64,000 nucleotides of DNA from Thalassoglobus polymorphus. GTDB lineage: Bacteria > Planctomycetota > Planctomycetia > Planctomycetales > Planctomycetaceae. The first letter of the stretch is position 1. Each line of letters begins with the position of its first letter. The translations under genes and the position numbers were made by a program. Under the pieces are notes generated by a model. That model was not told the origin of the DNA. It saw only the letters and a list, made by a program, of their open reading frames with translations, and ran no database searches. Shown here piece after piece: positions 50,518 through 59,909 of this stretch. The stretch is from assembly GCF_007744255.1 (NCBI RefSeq), contig NZ_CP036267.1:2545500-2609499 (forward strand). The letters run 5' to 3'.

Positions 50518-52890
50518 ATGGAACGTCTCTATAAAGGAGTTTGTCCCAAATGCGGGCGAAAATACAGTAGAACTTCGAAACCGAAATCCGCAATTTTTGC
50601 GTGCAAAAAATGTGGACACGATGTGCAAGTCAAAGTCGTGAAAGCATCACGGTCTTCTGGTTCATCCAGCGAACACAAAAAACGTAAAGAGAAAGCAAAG
50701 CCGAAAGAACTCTCGAGCAGTGAGAAGTGGGCGCAGGAGCAAGCGGCGGCCCGAGCCTTGATGCTCAAGGTGGCTTCTGGAATCCTTGTCGTTTGTCTGA
50801 TGATCGTCGCAGGAGTCGTGGTCTCATTCAAAAGGTCGGCCGCAGAGGCGAAACGGCAGGAGGCCATTGCGAATCTTGCGAAAGGGGAAGGAAACGACTC
50901 CACTTCAATTCCTCTTTTACTTGAGGCGATTGAAAATGCATCGCAAGATGCAAAAAGTGGTGCCGTTGCTTCATTCGAAAAAATGGGGGCAAGTGCCTCC
51001 GAAGCGGTTCCGCAACTCATCAAGCTGCTCGATCATGAATCCGAATCTGTGAAGGTCTACACGCTCCGTGCTTTAGCAGGAATCGGAGAGTCTGCGAAAT
51101 CAGCAGCCAAATCGGTCGAGAAAACCTTGCTTGATTCGAAGTCCACGAGAGTCAAAACTGCCGCGATCAATGCTCTGCGAATGTGGCAAACTCCTGAGCA
51201 AATGATCCCTTTGCTGATTCCACTGGTTGGATCATCAGACCGTTCTCTTCAGGAGGAAGCAGTCGCTGGCTTAACCGGGGCAGGTCCCGAAGCGAAAGAG
51301 GCTGTCTCTGAACTCCTCGTCCTGATTCGCCAAGGTGGGGAAAAACTTGCGAAAAATGCAGCACGTGCGGCAGGAAGTATTGATCCTGAAAACCCTGATG
51401 TTTTCCGGGCTTTAGAGCTGACACTTAAGAATTCTTCCAAGTCCTGGGAGATCCGCCGGGGCGCTGCTGAGGGCTTAGGGTACTGCGGGGAAAAAGCGAT
51501 CCCTCTTCTTAAGGAGAGTATCGAATCGCCCTCACTCATCTCTGCGAGTGCACATGCACTGGCAAAAACTGGAGACCCCGCCGTAATCCCGATACTCGTA
51601 CGAACACTCAATCGGCTGGATGAAATTGAAGTTCAGGAACGGCGCGGGATTAGTGTCCCAAGGAACTATGTTGTCACCAAGTCGACATCAAATGCTTTGG
51701 GAGAAGTCTTATCGGAAAGAAAATATCGCGTTGGAAGCTACGAAGCCCAACAAAGGGCAATTTCCCGAGGGATTGATGGAGCACGAGGAGAGCGAAACAA
51801 GCGTGAACTGGCAATCCGCCAGGCGCTCGCAGAACTCGGAGTCGCAGGTGATGACGGTGTGAAGGCTGCAATGGAGAAAATCGACCGAGAAGTCCTCGGT
51901 TGGGAACCAGAATTGTGGTCACAGACCAAGGAATTGATTGTTCCGGAAGAGCAACGCCTGTCACACTTATGCTGGAGCCCGAACGGAAAACTGTTGATGG
52001 GAGTCAAGGGGGATCGGTTTATCGGCGGGGAGGCCAATCGCCTGTTTCTGTGGGACATCGACAACTCGAAGCTAAAGTTTGACCTCAACGTACAAACTCC
52101 GGATGAAGAACTTGAAACCTTCGCATTCAGCAGTGACAGTCAATTTCTTGCTGCTGGCGGACGGGGTAAGAAAATTTATGTCTGGTCGTTAGAAGACGGA
52201 AAGCTTCTTCACGAACTCGTGATTGCGAGTCGAAGAGGAATCTTTGGCAGTATCTCGGCACTGAAGTTCCTTGATGCCAATACACTCGGTTCGATTTCGA
52301 GTGACGCAAACTTTCGGAAATGGAATCTCGAAGATGGAAAGCTGATCTCGACTGAGGATTATTCCGGAGGCCGAACTTACGCTCAGTTCAGCGAGGACGG
52401 AAAAGTGCTCGCCTTAGCAGGAACGACCGGAAGCGGGAGTGTGACCAAAGGTGGTCGTGTCACAGATTTCGCGACGGGAAAGGTTCTGTATAATTACACG
52501 GGGCGCCCGAAAGCGATGAGCCATAACGGGATGTGGTTGGCGGAAACTTCTTCATATTCAACGGATCGTGGAGCCATTGAAATCCATTCAGTTCAAGCCA
52601 GAAAAGAAGTCACGGCAGTCAAAGTGCCTCGCGACAGTCGTACTCACGACCTCGACATGCCGACAGCCATCGCCTTCAATCCAGAAGGAACGATCATGGT
52701 CAACGGTGGGATTCGTGGGACTGTTCGATTCTGGCAATCTGAAGAAGGCCGGGAACTGATGGTCCGCAAACTCCACGCGAGACCAGTCACCGCCATTGCT
52801 TTCAGCTACGACGGTTCACGTCTTGCCAGTACCAGTCTCGATTCGAAGATTAAAATTCTTAGCCAGGAAAAACAAATCGTCTCGGAGTAA
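50518..52890 (+). CDS. Zinc-ribbon, TM, HEAT and WD40 protein
   Basis: A 790-residue protein with the same front-end as the caspase protein: a zinc ribbon (C9/C12, C29/C32), a Lys/Ser-rich linker and one membrane segment (81-103). HEAT repeats follow at about 115-430 (SGAVASFEKMGASASEAVPQLIKLL, VKVYTLRALAGIGESAK, GAAEGLGYCGEKAIPLLK), then WD40-like blades (about 480-790; HLCWSPNGKLL, IYVWSLEDGKLLHEL, TAIAFSYDGSRLASTSLDSKIKIL). It looks like the sensor half of the previous gene with a HEAT scaffold in place of the protease. The ATG at 50518 has GGGAGAG at 7 bases. It is 16 bp after the caspase stop. Confidence 0.85.
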   Translation: MERLYKGVCPKCGRKYSRTSKPKSAIFACKKCGHDVQVKVVKASRSSGSSSEHKKRKEKAKPKELSSSEKWAQEQAAARALMLKVASGILVVCLMIVAGVVVSFKRSAAEAKRQEAIANLAKGEGNDSTSIPLLLEAIENASQDAKSGAVASFEKMGASASEAVPQLIKLLDHESESVKVYTLRALAGIGESAKSAAKSVEKTLLDSKSTRVKTAAINALRMWQTPEQMIPLLIPLVGSSDRSLQEEAVAGLTGAGPEAKEAVSELLVLIRQGGEKLAKNAARAAGSIDPENPDVFRALELTLKNSSKSWEIRRGAAEGLGYCGEKAIPLLKESIESPSLISASAHALAKTGDPAVIPILVRTLNRLDEIEVQERRGISVPRNYVVTKSTSNALGEVLSERKYRVGSYEAQQRAISRGIDGARGERNKRELAIRQALAELGVAGDDGVKAAMEKIDREVLGWEPELWSQTKELIVPEEQRLSHLCWSPNGKLLMGVKGDRFIGGEANRLFLWDIDNSKLKFDLNVQTPDEELETFAFSSDSQFLAAGGRGKKIYVWSLEDGKLLHELVIASRRGIFGSISALKFLDANTLGSISSDANFRKWNLEDGKLISTEDYSGGRTYAQFSEDGKVLALAGTTGSGSVTKGGRVTDFATGKVLYNYTGRPKAMSHNGMWLAETSSYSTDRGAIEIHSVQARKEVTAVKVPRDSRTHDLDMPTAIAFNPEGTIMVNGGIRGTVRFWQSEEGRELMVRKLHARPVTAIAFSYDGSRLASTSLDSKIKILSQEKQIVSE

Positions 52891-52967
52891 CGAAACCCGT
52901 TTTTTACGGGCTTCCCAGAAATCCAAAGCTCCTCTCCGTTCAAAATGCGATCCCAGAATAAGTTCTG

Positions 52968-53486
52968 TCAGTACGAGTCCTGACCATACGAGTCCCGATG
53001 ATTCTCATCAAATCTGACAAAGCGGATTGAAGTTGGATATTCCCAATACTCTCCGTTGGCAGCTTTGATGGCTCCGACGATTGGGAAAACGTGGACAAGA
53101 ACGATATAGATGATCAGGAATGGAATCCCGATTAAGAATACAGAGAGGATTCCTGTCACAACGAGTGCAAGGAACGATGTGAGCAACCAGTTCACAATTG
53201 CAGCTCCCTGACGATCGGCCTCCGCGTTTTGGTCTTTGGTCATCAACCACATGACTATCGGAGTAATAAATCCGATCCCCGCGACCCCATACAAAAGCTG
53301 AGACAGGTGCATCAGCATGCACCATGTATTCGGTTTCATCCCGAAGATATCTTCAGAGCTCATCGAAACCGCTTGCTGGCTGTCAGACTGGATCACGCGG
53401 GCTTTTGCCTCTTGGAATTCCGCTTCTGAAAGCGTTCCCTGATTTCGTAAACGTTCAAGTTTTTCGATTTCGTCGCTGATGCTCAT
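52968..53486 (-). CDS. SHOCT and DUF4870 membrane protein
   Basis: A 172-residue protein. The N-terminal SHOCT-like segment (IEKLERLRNQGTLSEAEFQEAKARVI) is followed by a DUF4870-type membrane domain (MHLSQLLYGVAGIGFITPIVMW, ADRQGAAIVNWLLTSFLALVVTGILSVFLIGIPFLIIYIVLVHVFPIVGAIKAANGEYWEYP) with about four membrane segments. SHOCT is usually at the C-terminus of its proteins; here it is at the N-terminus. The role is unknown. It converges on the end of the WD40/HEAT gene, 77 bp away. Confidence 0.85.
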   Translation of the reverse strand: MSISDEIEKLERLRNQGTLSEAEFQEAKARVIQSDSQQAVSMSSEDIFGMKPNTWCMLMHLSQLLYGVAGIGFITPIVMWLMTKDQNAEADRQGAAIVNWLLTSFLALVVTGILSVFLIGIPFLIIYIVLVHVFPIVGAIKAANGEYWEYPTSIRFVRFDENHRDSYGQDSY

Positions 53487-53595
53487 CTGTCACCTCGTGT
53501 GGCATGATCCGAATTGAATGCGCAATGACTCACTCATTGATTCGCAGACAAAATCGAAATCTTAGAGACAATCGAGAAAAAACTTTCATGAGATG

Positions 53596-54894
53596 CTATG
53601 GGCTCGTTGAAATCTCCTGCAGCACCTCTCGGGCAGCTTTCAAAGTCTGTTCAAGATCCTCGTCGGTATGCTCGGCTCCTACAAAATTGGCTTCGAACTG
53701 GCTGCACGGGAGATAAACACCCCGGTCGAGCATACCATGGAAATACTTCGAGAATTTTTCGGTGTCGTTTTTCGCAGAGACCGCGAAGCTTGTCACCGGT
53801 TCCGGATTAAAGAAGAAAGTAAACATACTCCCGACCTGCGCGACGCTATGCGGAATTCCGAGGCTCGTAGCAATTTCGTCCAGTCCTGAGACAAGTTTTG
53901 TTGTTTTTTCTTCCAGTTGCGGATACGGATTCGATTCTTTCAGGGTCCGCAAAGTTGCTACTCCCGATGCCATTGCGAGGGGATTTCCCGAGAGCGTCCC
54001 AGCTTGATAAACAGGACCAACTGGTGAGACCGAATTCATGATCTCTGTCTTTCCGCCGTAAGCACCTACTGGAAGTCCTCCGCCGACAATTTTCCCGAGA
54101 GTCGTCAGATCCGGAGTGATCCCGAAACGTTCCTGTGCTCCCCCGAAGGCGACCCGGAAGCCTGTCATTACTTCGTCAAAAATCAAGACTGCCCCATGTT
54201 GTGTACATAAGGGACGCAACGCTTTCAGGAATTCTGTGGTGGGTGCAACGACTCCCATGTTGCCGACGACAGGTTCAAGGATCACACACGCAATTTTCTC
54301 GCCAGCTTCGCTGAAAAGTTGAATCAAACTTTCGACATCGTTGTACTCCAGAACGTGCGTGTCACGAGTGCATCCTTCAGGGATTCCCGGACTTGATGGA
54401 GTTCCAAGTGTGAGAGCCCCGCTGCCAGCTTGCACCAGGAGACTATCAACATGCCCGTGGTAGCAGCCAGCGAATTTGACGACACCGTCTCGTCCGGTGT
54501 ATCCGCGTGCCAGCCGAATGGCGCTCATGGTCGCTTCTGTTCCTGAGTTGACCATGCGAACTTTTTCAATGGACGGGACAGCATCAACGATGAGTTCTGC
54601 AAGTTCGGACTCTCGAACCGTGGGTGCTCCGAAACTTGTTCCTGATGGAAGTGCTGCTTCGAGGGCGCCGACAATCGCAGGGTGATTGTGGCCAAGGATG
54701 TGTGGGCCCCACGACCCGACATAATCGAGGTAGCGATTTCCGTCGATGTCGAAAAGGTACTGCTTTTCGCCCCGATCAATGAAGACGGGAGTCCCCCCGA
54801 CACCGCCAAATGCTCGGGCAGGACTATTCACTCCTCCTGGAATGACTTGCTGAGCTCGCTGAAATTCATTTTCGCTGTTCTGTCGATTCGCCAT
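53596..54894 (-). CDS. hemL: Glutamate-1-semialdehyde 2,1-aminomutase
   Basis: A 432-residue PLP enzyme that makes 5-aminolevulinate from glutamate-1-semialdehyde, the last step of the C5 route to tetrapyrroles (haem). Marks: IPGGVNSPARAFGGVGG, WGPHILGHNHP, MVNSGTEATMSAIRLARGYTGRD, FAGCYHGHVDSLLVQAGSG, LIFDEVMTGFRV and the PLP lysine K268 in TTLGKIVGGGLPVGAYGG. Length is normal. It lies 1.1 kb from the haem-binding kinase operon, read in the opposite direction; no functional link is claimed. Confidence 0.96.
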   Translation of the reverse strand: MANRQNSENEFQRAQQVIPGGVNSPARAFGGVGGTPVFIDRGEKQYLFDIDGNRYLDYVGSWGPHILGHNHPAIVGALEAALPSGTSFGAPTVRESELAELIVDAVPSIEKVRMVNSGTEATMSAIRLARGYTGRDGVVKFAGCYHGHVDSLLVQAGSGALTLGTPSSPGIPEGCTRDTHVLEYNDVESLIQLFSEAGEKIACVILEPVVGNMGVVAPTTEFLKALRPLCTQHGAVLIFDEVMTGFRVAFGGAQERFGITPDLTTLGKIVGGGLPVGAYGGKTEIMNSVSPVGPVYQAGTLSGNPLAMASGVATLRTLKESNPYPQLEEKTTKLVSGLDEIATSLGIPHSVAQVGSMFTFFFNPEPVTSFAVSAKNDTEKFSKYFHGMLDRGVYLPCSQFEANFVGAEHTDEDLEQTLKAAREVLQEISTSP

Positions 54895-55509
54895 CTGACC
54901 AGTTATCGCTTTCTAAAGCAGTTTGGGAATTGTGTACGCGTTCCGTCTCGTGGAAATGAACGATTCATGATATGTCACCATATGAACAGTTCGCTTCGCG
55001 AATGGATGAAACACGAAAGTGTTGTTGTGACCTTGACCGTGGTGGAAAATATTCGCGATCGATGAGATTCGCTGACTGGCATGCTAATCGATTCGTCTTC
55101 TGACTGAAATCGAGGGCGGGAGATCTGCTCGCTGGCCGGACTTCAGTACCTTTTCAAGCTGAGAGTTTTCTTGCGGGGAAAACATTCATTGTAAGGACTT
55201 CAGGGAATCTACCGGCTGTATGACTGTTGATCGTCATGATCGGAATATCCTGCAAAGCACGCTTGATGGTTTTCTTCCTACAATCCTCTCGACATTCAGA
55301 ATCTGATCAGTGGATTCTAGTGATTGATGTTTCGTAGACTATTAGACGAAACAGAAGATGTGAGTTCAGTCGAACGGATAGACAGGCGGATACTCTCCTT
55401 GTTGGGAAGTGCGCCTGCGGATTGCTGACCTTGAAAATTTGTTGCCTACACAGATTTATTGCCCAGACATTTATTGCCAACACAGACTGTTGCTTTGCAA
55501 CGGGAGACG
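54895..55509. other. Intergenic region, 615 bp
   Basis: Between divergent hemL and a secreted-protein gene. TAAAGCAGTTTGGG at 54915-54928 resembles the left tip of PM2, but the rest does not match well. TTTATTGCC occurs twice (about 55456 and 55470). I saw no gene; promoters for both flanking genes are expected here. Confidence 0.4.
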
Positions 55510-56337
55510 ATGAGAATGAAACGTTCCATATTGACCATGGGAATTCTGGCCCTCACACTCTTGGGTTCTGTCGCGGAATCACACGCTCAGGGCTTGATCT
55601 GGTCACTCCCGGAAGATGGAACTCTGGTTCGCTATAAAGGTATTTACAAACAACTCGTTCGCCGGCCAGATACAACCGAAGGCGATTTAACGCTGACTTG
55701 GGATCGAATTTTAGAAATACGTTCGGTCGGAAAAGAAGAAGCCGAGTATGCCGGAGAAACGGTGCCGTGCCGTTGGATTGAAATTAAAGTCGAAACCGGC
55801 AAGTCACCCGAAGGTGTGCTCGATGCAGGTCCCGGGGGAATCCGGATGTATAAGTTGCTGGTTCCGGAATCTGAAGTCAGAGGAACAATACAAGAACCAG
55901 TTAAAGCGGGACGTTCGGTTTTTGCTTCGCATATCGCCATTGTTCGTGGATATCGCAAAATCGGCGATGAGCCAACGAAAGAGCTTGAAGCGAACCTCTT
56001 TCAGCTGTACCCCATTATTTCTTTACTGCGGCACTACACGACGCTGAAGGAAGGGGAAAAGGGGCAAACTTCAGTTCTGGCAGGGGATTTTGCCACCACA
56101 ACTTACACTGGCACATTCGCCATGGAAACGAATGTGTATCGGTCGACCAGCACCGGTGAATTTACTCGCTCAGCCGAGATGCCGTTTGGAGTCGTCTCCT
56201 GGACAGCAAAAACAGTGACGGAAGAGAAAGGCTCAACAGATCCTCGCACTGCATTCACCGAGACGTCTGTCATCGAAGAATCAATGCAAGCGATCGCCAT
56301 CGAGCAGAACGCTGAGTCTGAATTCCTTGTGAACTGA
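55510..56337 (+). CDS. Secreted protein of unknown function
   Basis: A 275-residue exported protein. MRMKRSILTMGILALTLLGSVAESHAQG is a signal peptide, cut near residue 27. The mature part is beta-rich: GTLVRYKGIYKQLVRRP, ITWDRILEIRSVG-type strands, CRWIEIKVETGKSPEG, YKLLVPESEVRG, GRSVFASHIAIVRGYRKIG, and later AGDFATTTYTGTF and GVVSWTAKTVTEEKG. The pattern suggests a lipid- or polymer-binding barrel, but I do not recognise the family. A strong hairpin lies 200 bp downstream. Confidence 0.65.
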   Translation: MRMKRSILTMGILALTLLGSVAESHAQGLIWSLPEDGTLVRYKGIYKQLVRRPDTTEGDLTLTWDRILEIRSVGKEEAEYAGETVPCRWIEIKVETGKSPEGVLDAGPGGIRMYKLLVPESEVRGTIQEPVKAGRSVFASHIAIVRGYRKIGDEPTKELEANLFQLYPIISLLRHYTTLKEGEKGQTSVLAGDFATTTYTGTFAMETNVYRSTSTGEFTRSAEMPFGVVSWTAKTVTEEKGSTDPRTAFTETSVIEESMQAIAIEQNAESEFLVN

Positions 56338-56534
56338 TCAAGTGGGATCCGTATTCAGGAATGAGGATGCCCCTCAGGCACTGTCGTGGTGAACCTTGCG
56401 TTTGCAGAAGAGATTCACCATCGAAGCGTAAATCAATTTTATCTCTCTGTGTCTGCCACGTTGTGTTTTTCAATATCGCTGAAATCACAATCTGCTTCAG
56501 ACCACCAGTTATCTCTCAGTATACGTGGTAAATA

Positions 56535-56574
56535 AAAGCGGCGGTTCGAACGAATTCGAACCGCCGCTTTTTTT
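56535..56574 (+). terminator. Strong Rho-independent terminator
   Basis: AAAGCGGCGGTTCGAA pairs with TTCGAACCGCCGCTTT (16 bp, 4-nt loop), followed by further T (to 56574). It should end the transcript of the secreted-protein gene at 55510. AAAA before the stem lets it also work on the minus strand. Confidence 0.9.
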
Positions 56575-56981
56575 ACGCAAACCCTTCGCGAGTTTAAGGC
56601 AGTCAGGAACTGCTGCGAGAAGGACGACGACCAGGTTGTGCAAGCACACACCTATCAACGATCGAGGCCCACGCTATGGGTTGATCCTCTGGCCAAACGT
56701 GTGCGAAGGGTTTGTTTCAAGTTGTCTATTCCGCAATCGAAACTTGTTCGCTTGCAGGTGCGGCACAATCGCTGTTTCCTGCGATCGTGTCAAGCGGCAT
56801 CTGTGAGAAATTGCATCAGCTTTTTTTAAACCGGCAACAATTTTGCAACTTGAATTTTCTTAGAGTTTTTCAGCAAAATTTCAATGAGTGCTGAAAGACC
56901 TCTCAAGGTTCACATCGAATCAACTCAGTGCTATGCTAAAATCTCATTCCTTCCTAATCCTCCTGCCGGTGTTTCCTTCCT
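56575..56981. other. Leader of the cytochrome/DUF1549 gene, no gene seen
   Basis: About 400 bp between the terminator and the ATG of the PSCyt1 gene. The short ORFs are frame shadows without ribosome sites. It should hold that gene's promoter. Confidence 0.45.
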
Positions 56982-59720
56982 ATGAATCGTCTCAGTTTCA
57001 TAGCCCTCGGGTTCTGCGTCATCACTTCTTCCGCGAACAGTTCTTCTGCGAACAGTGCAGAAGTTGATTACAACCGTGACATCAAGCCACTGCTGGCTGA
57101 AAAATGTATCAGCTGCCACGGCCCTGTTAAACAAGAAGCAGACTTGCGACTCGATGCCGCCAAGTTCTTCATCGGCGATGAGAACCGGGAGAGCGTTGCC
57201 GTCAAAGGACACCCGAAAAAGAGTCTGGTCATTCAGCGGATCAGTGCGAAATATGCTGACGAAAGAATGCCACCAGAGGGCGAAGGTGAACCACTCACGG
57301 CAGCACAGATTAAGCTCTTGAGCGACTGGATTGCTCTCGGGATGCCCGCCCCCGCTGATGAAGAAATTCTGGAGACGCCCGAAGATCACTGGGCCTACCA
57401 GAAGATCACGCGTCCCGATATCCCTGAGTCGATGGGATCAGATTCTCAGAACCCAATCGATCTCTTTATAAGTCATCAACAGGAAGAGCATGGCTTGCAA
57501 CCGCTTCGTCGTGCTCCACAGGCAACTCTTCTGCGGCGGGTTTCCTTGGACGTAACCGGACTCCCCCCGACAGTTGAGCAGTTGGAACAATTTCAATCTG
57601 ATTCTTCACAAGCTGCATATGAATCGATCGTTGATCAACTGCTCGCGAGTCCTCGATACGGCGAACGTTGGGGGCGGCACTGGATGGATGTCTGGAGGTA
57701 CAGCGACTGGAGCGGTTACAAAAACGCACTCCGTGGCAGTCAGCGACACATCTGGCATTGGAGAGACTGGATCATTGAGTCTCTGAATGATGATAAAAGT
57801 TACGATCAGATGGTTGTCGAAATGCTGGCAGGCGATGAAATCGCTCCGCTGAATCAGGATGTGTTACGGGCGACGGGATTCCTCGCACGTAACTACCACA
57901 ACAGCAACCGGAACATCTGGCTGGACGCGACCGTCGAGCACACAGCCAAGGCGTTTCTCGGGATGACGATCAATTGTGCTCGCTGCCATGATCACAAGTT
58001 TGATCCAATTGCCCAGCAGGAATACTACACATTCCGTGCGATTTTCGAGCCGTACAACGTCCGCACTGATCAGCTTCCTGGCACGGCGAATATCATGGAA
58101 GATGGCATCGCGCGTGTGTTTGATAAAGACCTCGCTGTGAAGACCTATCTTTATCGGCAAGGGAATGAAAAACTTCTAGATGAAGAGAATCCACTCGATC
58201 CTGATGTCGCTGAGATCCTCGGTGTTCCGTACGAAGTTCAGCCTGTTGATCTTCCCGTCGAAAGTTACTTTCCGGCACTCAGTCAGCGAGTCCGGAAAGA
58301 ATCGATCGAAAGAGCAGAGAAAGCTGAGGCAACAGCGCGAGCAGCACTTGCAAAGTTTCAACCTGACAATACTTCCGCATCAGCCGATTCAAAAGCAATT
58401 CCGCCAACGCCACCAACACCTTCGCTCCCGCAGCACCTTGAAACTCCGCATCAACTGGCCATCCTGAAGCATGCCTCAGCACTGGCTTCCTTGAATTCAC
58501 TGGTTGCACGCTATTCCGCCGACTCAGCCAAATATCAAAGCAATCCTAAGGCGAGTCCGGAACAGATTGAACATCTCTCAGTATTGGCTGCGAACGCACA
58601 ACGCAAAGCCCGTTACATCAATGCATCACTTGCTGTCTTTCAAAAATGGCAATCAGCTCAAAAAGCCAAATCGTCGCAAGGAAAAGATGCAGCCAAGAAG
58701 AAGGCAGCAATCGCCAAGGCGGACAAGGCACTTCGCGACGCTCGAACCGATGCAGAGAAAAAACGTCTCGAACTTTCCAAGACAGACGCAAAGTACACAG
58801 CGGTCGGACCGATTTATCCGAAGCAAAGTACCGGTCGGCGTCTGGCACTGGCTCAATGGATTGTTCACCCTGAAAACCCACTCACTGCTCGCGTTGCCAT
58901 TAACCATATCTGGCTTCGCCACTTTGGGACCCCACTTGTTGACAACGTTTTTGATTTCGGAATGCGCTCTCCAAAACCGACTCACGTTGAACTGCTCGAC
59001 TGGCTCGCCAGCGAACTCGTCGAAAGTGGTTGGAGCATGAAACACATTCACCGATTAATTCTCACTTCGGAGACATACCAACAGGCATCGAGCGATCAAT
59101 CTGAACTTCTTGTCAAGAATCAAACAATCGACAAAGACAACAAATACTACTGGCGCGCCAATGTGAAACGTCTCGAGTCTGAAATTGTTCGAGACAGTGT
59201 CTTGAGTGTCGCTGACCAACTCGATCTGTCGATGAGCGGGCCGGATATCGATTTTGAAAAGGGTGAAGATGTTCCTCGTCGCAGCTTGTATTTCCGTCAT
59301 GCGTACGAGAAACAAATGCTGATGATGACCATCTTCGATGCGGCCAATCCGACTGACTGCTATCGTCGTTCGCCCAGTATTATCCCTCAACAGGCTCTCG
59401 CACTTGCCAATAGTCGTCTCACTTTCGAAGCGAGTCGGAAGCTGGCAGCTGACTTGAATAAAGCAGGCTCAAGCCCATCAGAATTCATCCGCAACAGTTT
59501 CCTCAAAATCCTCTCCAGAGAACCAACCGAACTCGAAGTAACAACTTGCGAACAGTTCTTAACTTCACAATCTTCACTATTAGAAAATAAAGAATCGCTG
59601 ACCACTGTTTCTGCCAATACAAAGGCAAAACTCAACGCTGCAGACTCCCCTGCACTTCGCGCCCGTGAGAATTTGATTCATGTGTTATTAAACCACAACG
59701 ATTTCATCTCTGTGCGATAA
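56982..59720 (+). CDS. PSCyt1/DUF1549/DUF1553 cytochrome protein
   Basis: A 912-residue exported protein. The signal peptide ends near NSAEVDYNRDIK. An N-terminal planctomycete cytochrome c domain has C42-I-S-C45-H46 (KCISCHG) and MPPEGEGE. DUF1549 (about 155-360) has LRRVSLDVTGLPPT and a second haem-like motif C332-A-R-C335-H336 (INCARCHDHKFDP). A coiled, Lys/Ala-rich spacer (450-610) leads to DUF1553 (about 615-912; RLALAQWIVHPENPLTARVAINHIWLRHFG). This is the classical planctomycete pair-gene with DUF1501, but no DUF1501 gene follows. Function unknown; electron transfer linked to polymer breakdown is often proposed. Confidence 0.9.
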   Translation: MNRLSFIALGFCVITSSANSSSANSAEVDYNRDIKPLLAEKCISCHGPVKQEADLRLDAAKFFIGDENRESVAVKGHPKKSLVIQRISAKYADERMPPEGEGEPLTAAQIKLLSDWIALGMPAPADEEILETPEDHWAYQKITRPDIPESMGSDSQNPIDLFISHQQEEHGLQPLRRAPQATLLRRVSLDVTGLPPTVEQLEQFQSDSSQAAYESIVDQLLASPRYGERWGRHWMDVWRYSDWSGYKNALRGSQRHIWHWRDWIIESLNDDKSYDQMVVEMLAGDEIAPLNQDVLRATGFLARNYHNSNRNIWLDATVEHTAKAFLGMTINCARCHDHKFDPIAQQEYYTFRAIFEPYNVRTDQLPGTANIMEDGIARVFDKDLAVKTYLYRQGNEKLLDEENPLDPDVAEILGVPYEVQPVDLPVESYFPALSQRVRKESIERAEKAEATARAALAKFQPDNTSASADSKAIPPTPPTPSLPQHLETPHQLAILKHASALASLNSLVARYSADSAKYQSNPKASPEQIEHLSVLAANAQRKARYINASLAVFQKWQSAQKAKSSQGKDAAKKKAAIAKADKALRDARTDAEKKRLELSKTDAKYTAVGPIYPKQSTGRRLALAQWIVHPENPLTARVAINHIWLRHFGTPLVDNVFDFGMRSPKPTHVELLDWLASELVESGWSMKHIHRLILTSETYQQASSDQSELLVKNQTIDKDNKYYWRANVKRLESEIVRDSVLSVADQLDLSMSGPDIDFEKGEDVPRRSLYFRHAYEKQMLMMTIFDAANPTDCYRRSPSIIPQQALALANSRLTFEASRKLAADLNKAGSSPSEFIRNSFLKILSREPTELEVTTCEQFLTSQSSLLENKESLTTVSANTKAKLNAADSPALRARENLIHVLLNHNDFISVR

Positions 59721-59909
59721 GATCACTTGCGAAACGGGATCGTCGTTGAGAATGACCGCATCGTTCTCCATGAATGTTGCGAGCGGGGCGGACTTAAAAG
59801 AGTGTCCTAATTCTTCCGGTTCTGAAAAGACCGATCAGCATGAATTCATGTCCATCAAATAATCAAAGCTCTCATTCGATCTCGAGAGACGACTCAGGAA
59901 TCAGACTCA

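Noticed and set aside
53596-54894. A functional link of hemL to the haem-binding kinase
   Set aside because: Distance, opposite strand and an intervening unrelated gene make chance more likely; kept only as a neighbour note.
54915-54960. Possible PM2 left end upstream of hemL
   Set aside because: About 14 bases match at the tip, after which the sequence diverges; no right end found.
54682-55065. 127-codon ORF crossing the hemL start region
   Set aside because: Overlaps hemL on the opposite strand and continues into the intergenic region with unlikely composition.
56931-57389. 152-codon minus-strand ORF over the start of the cytochrome gene
   Set aside because: The plus-strand frame has a signal peptide and haem motif; the minus ORF is a frame shadow.
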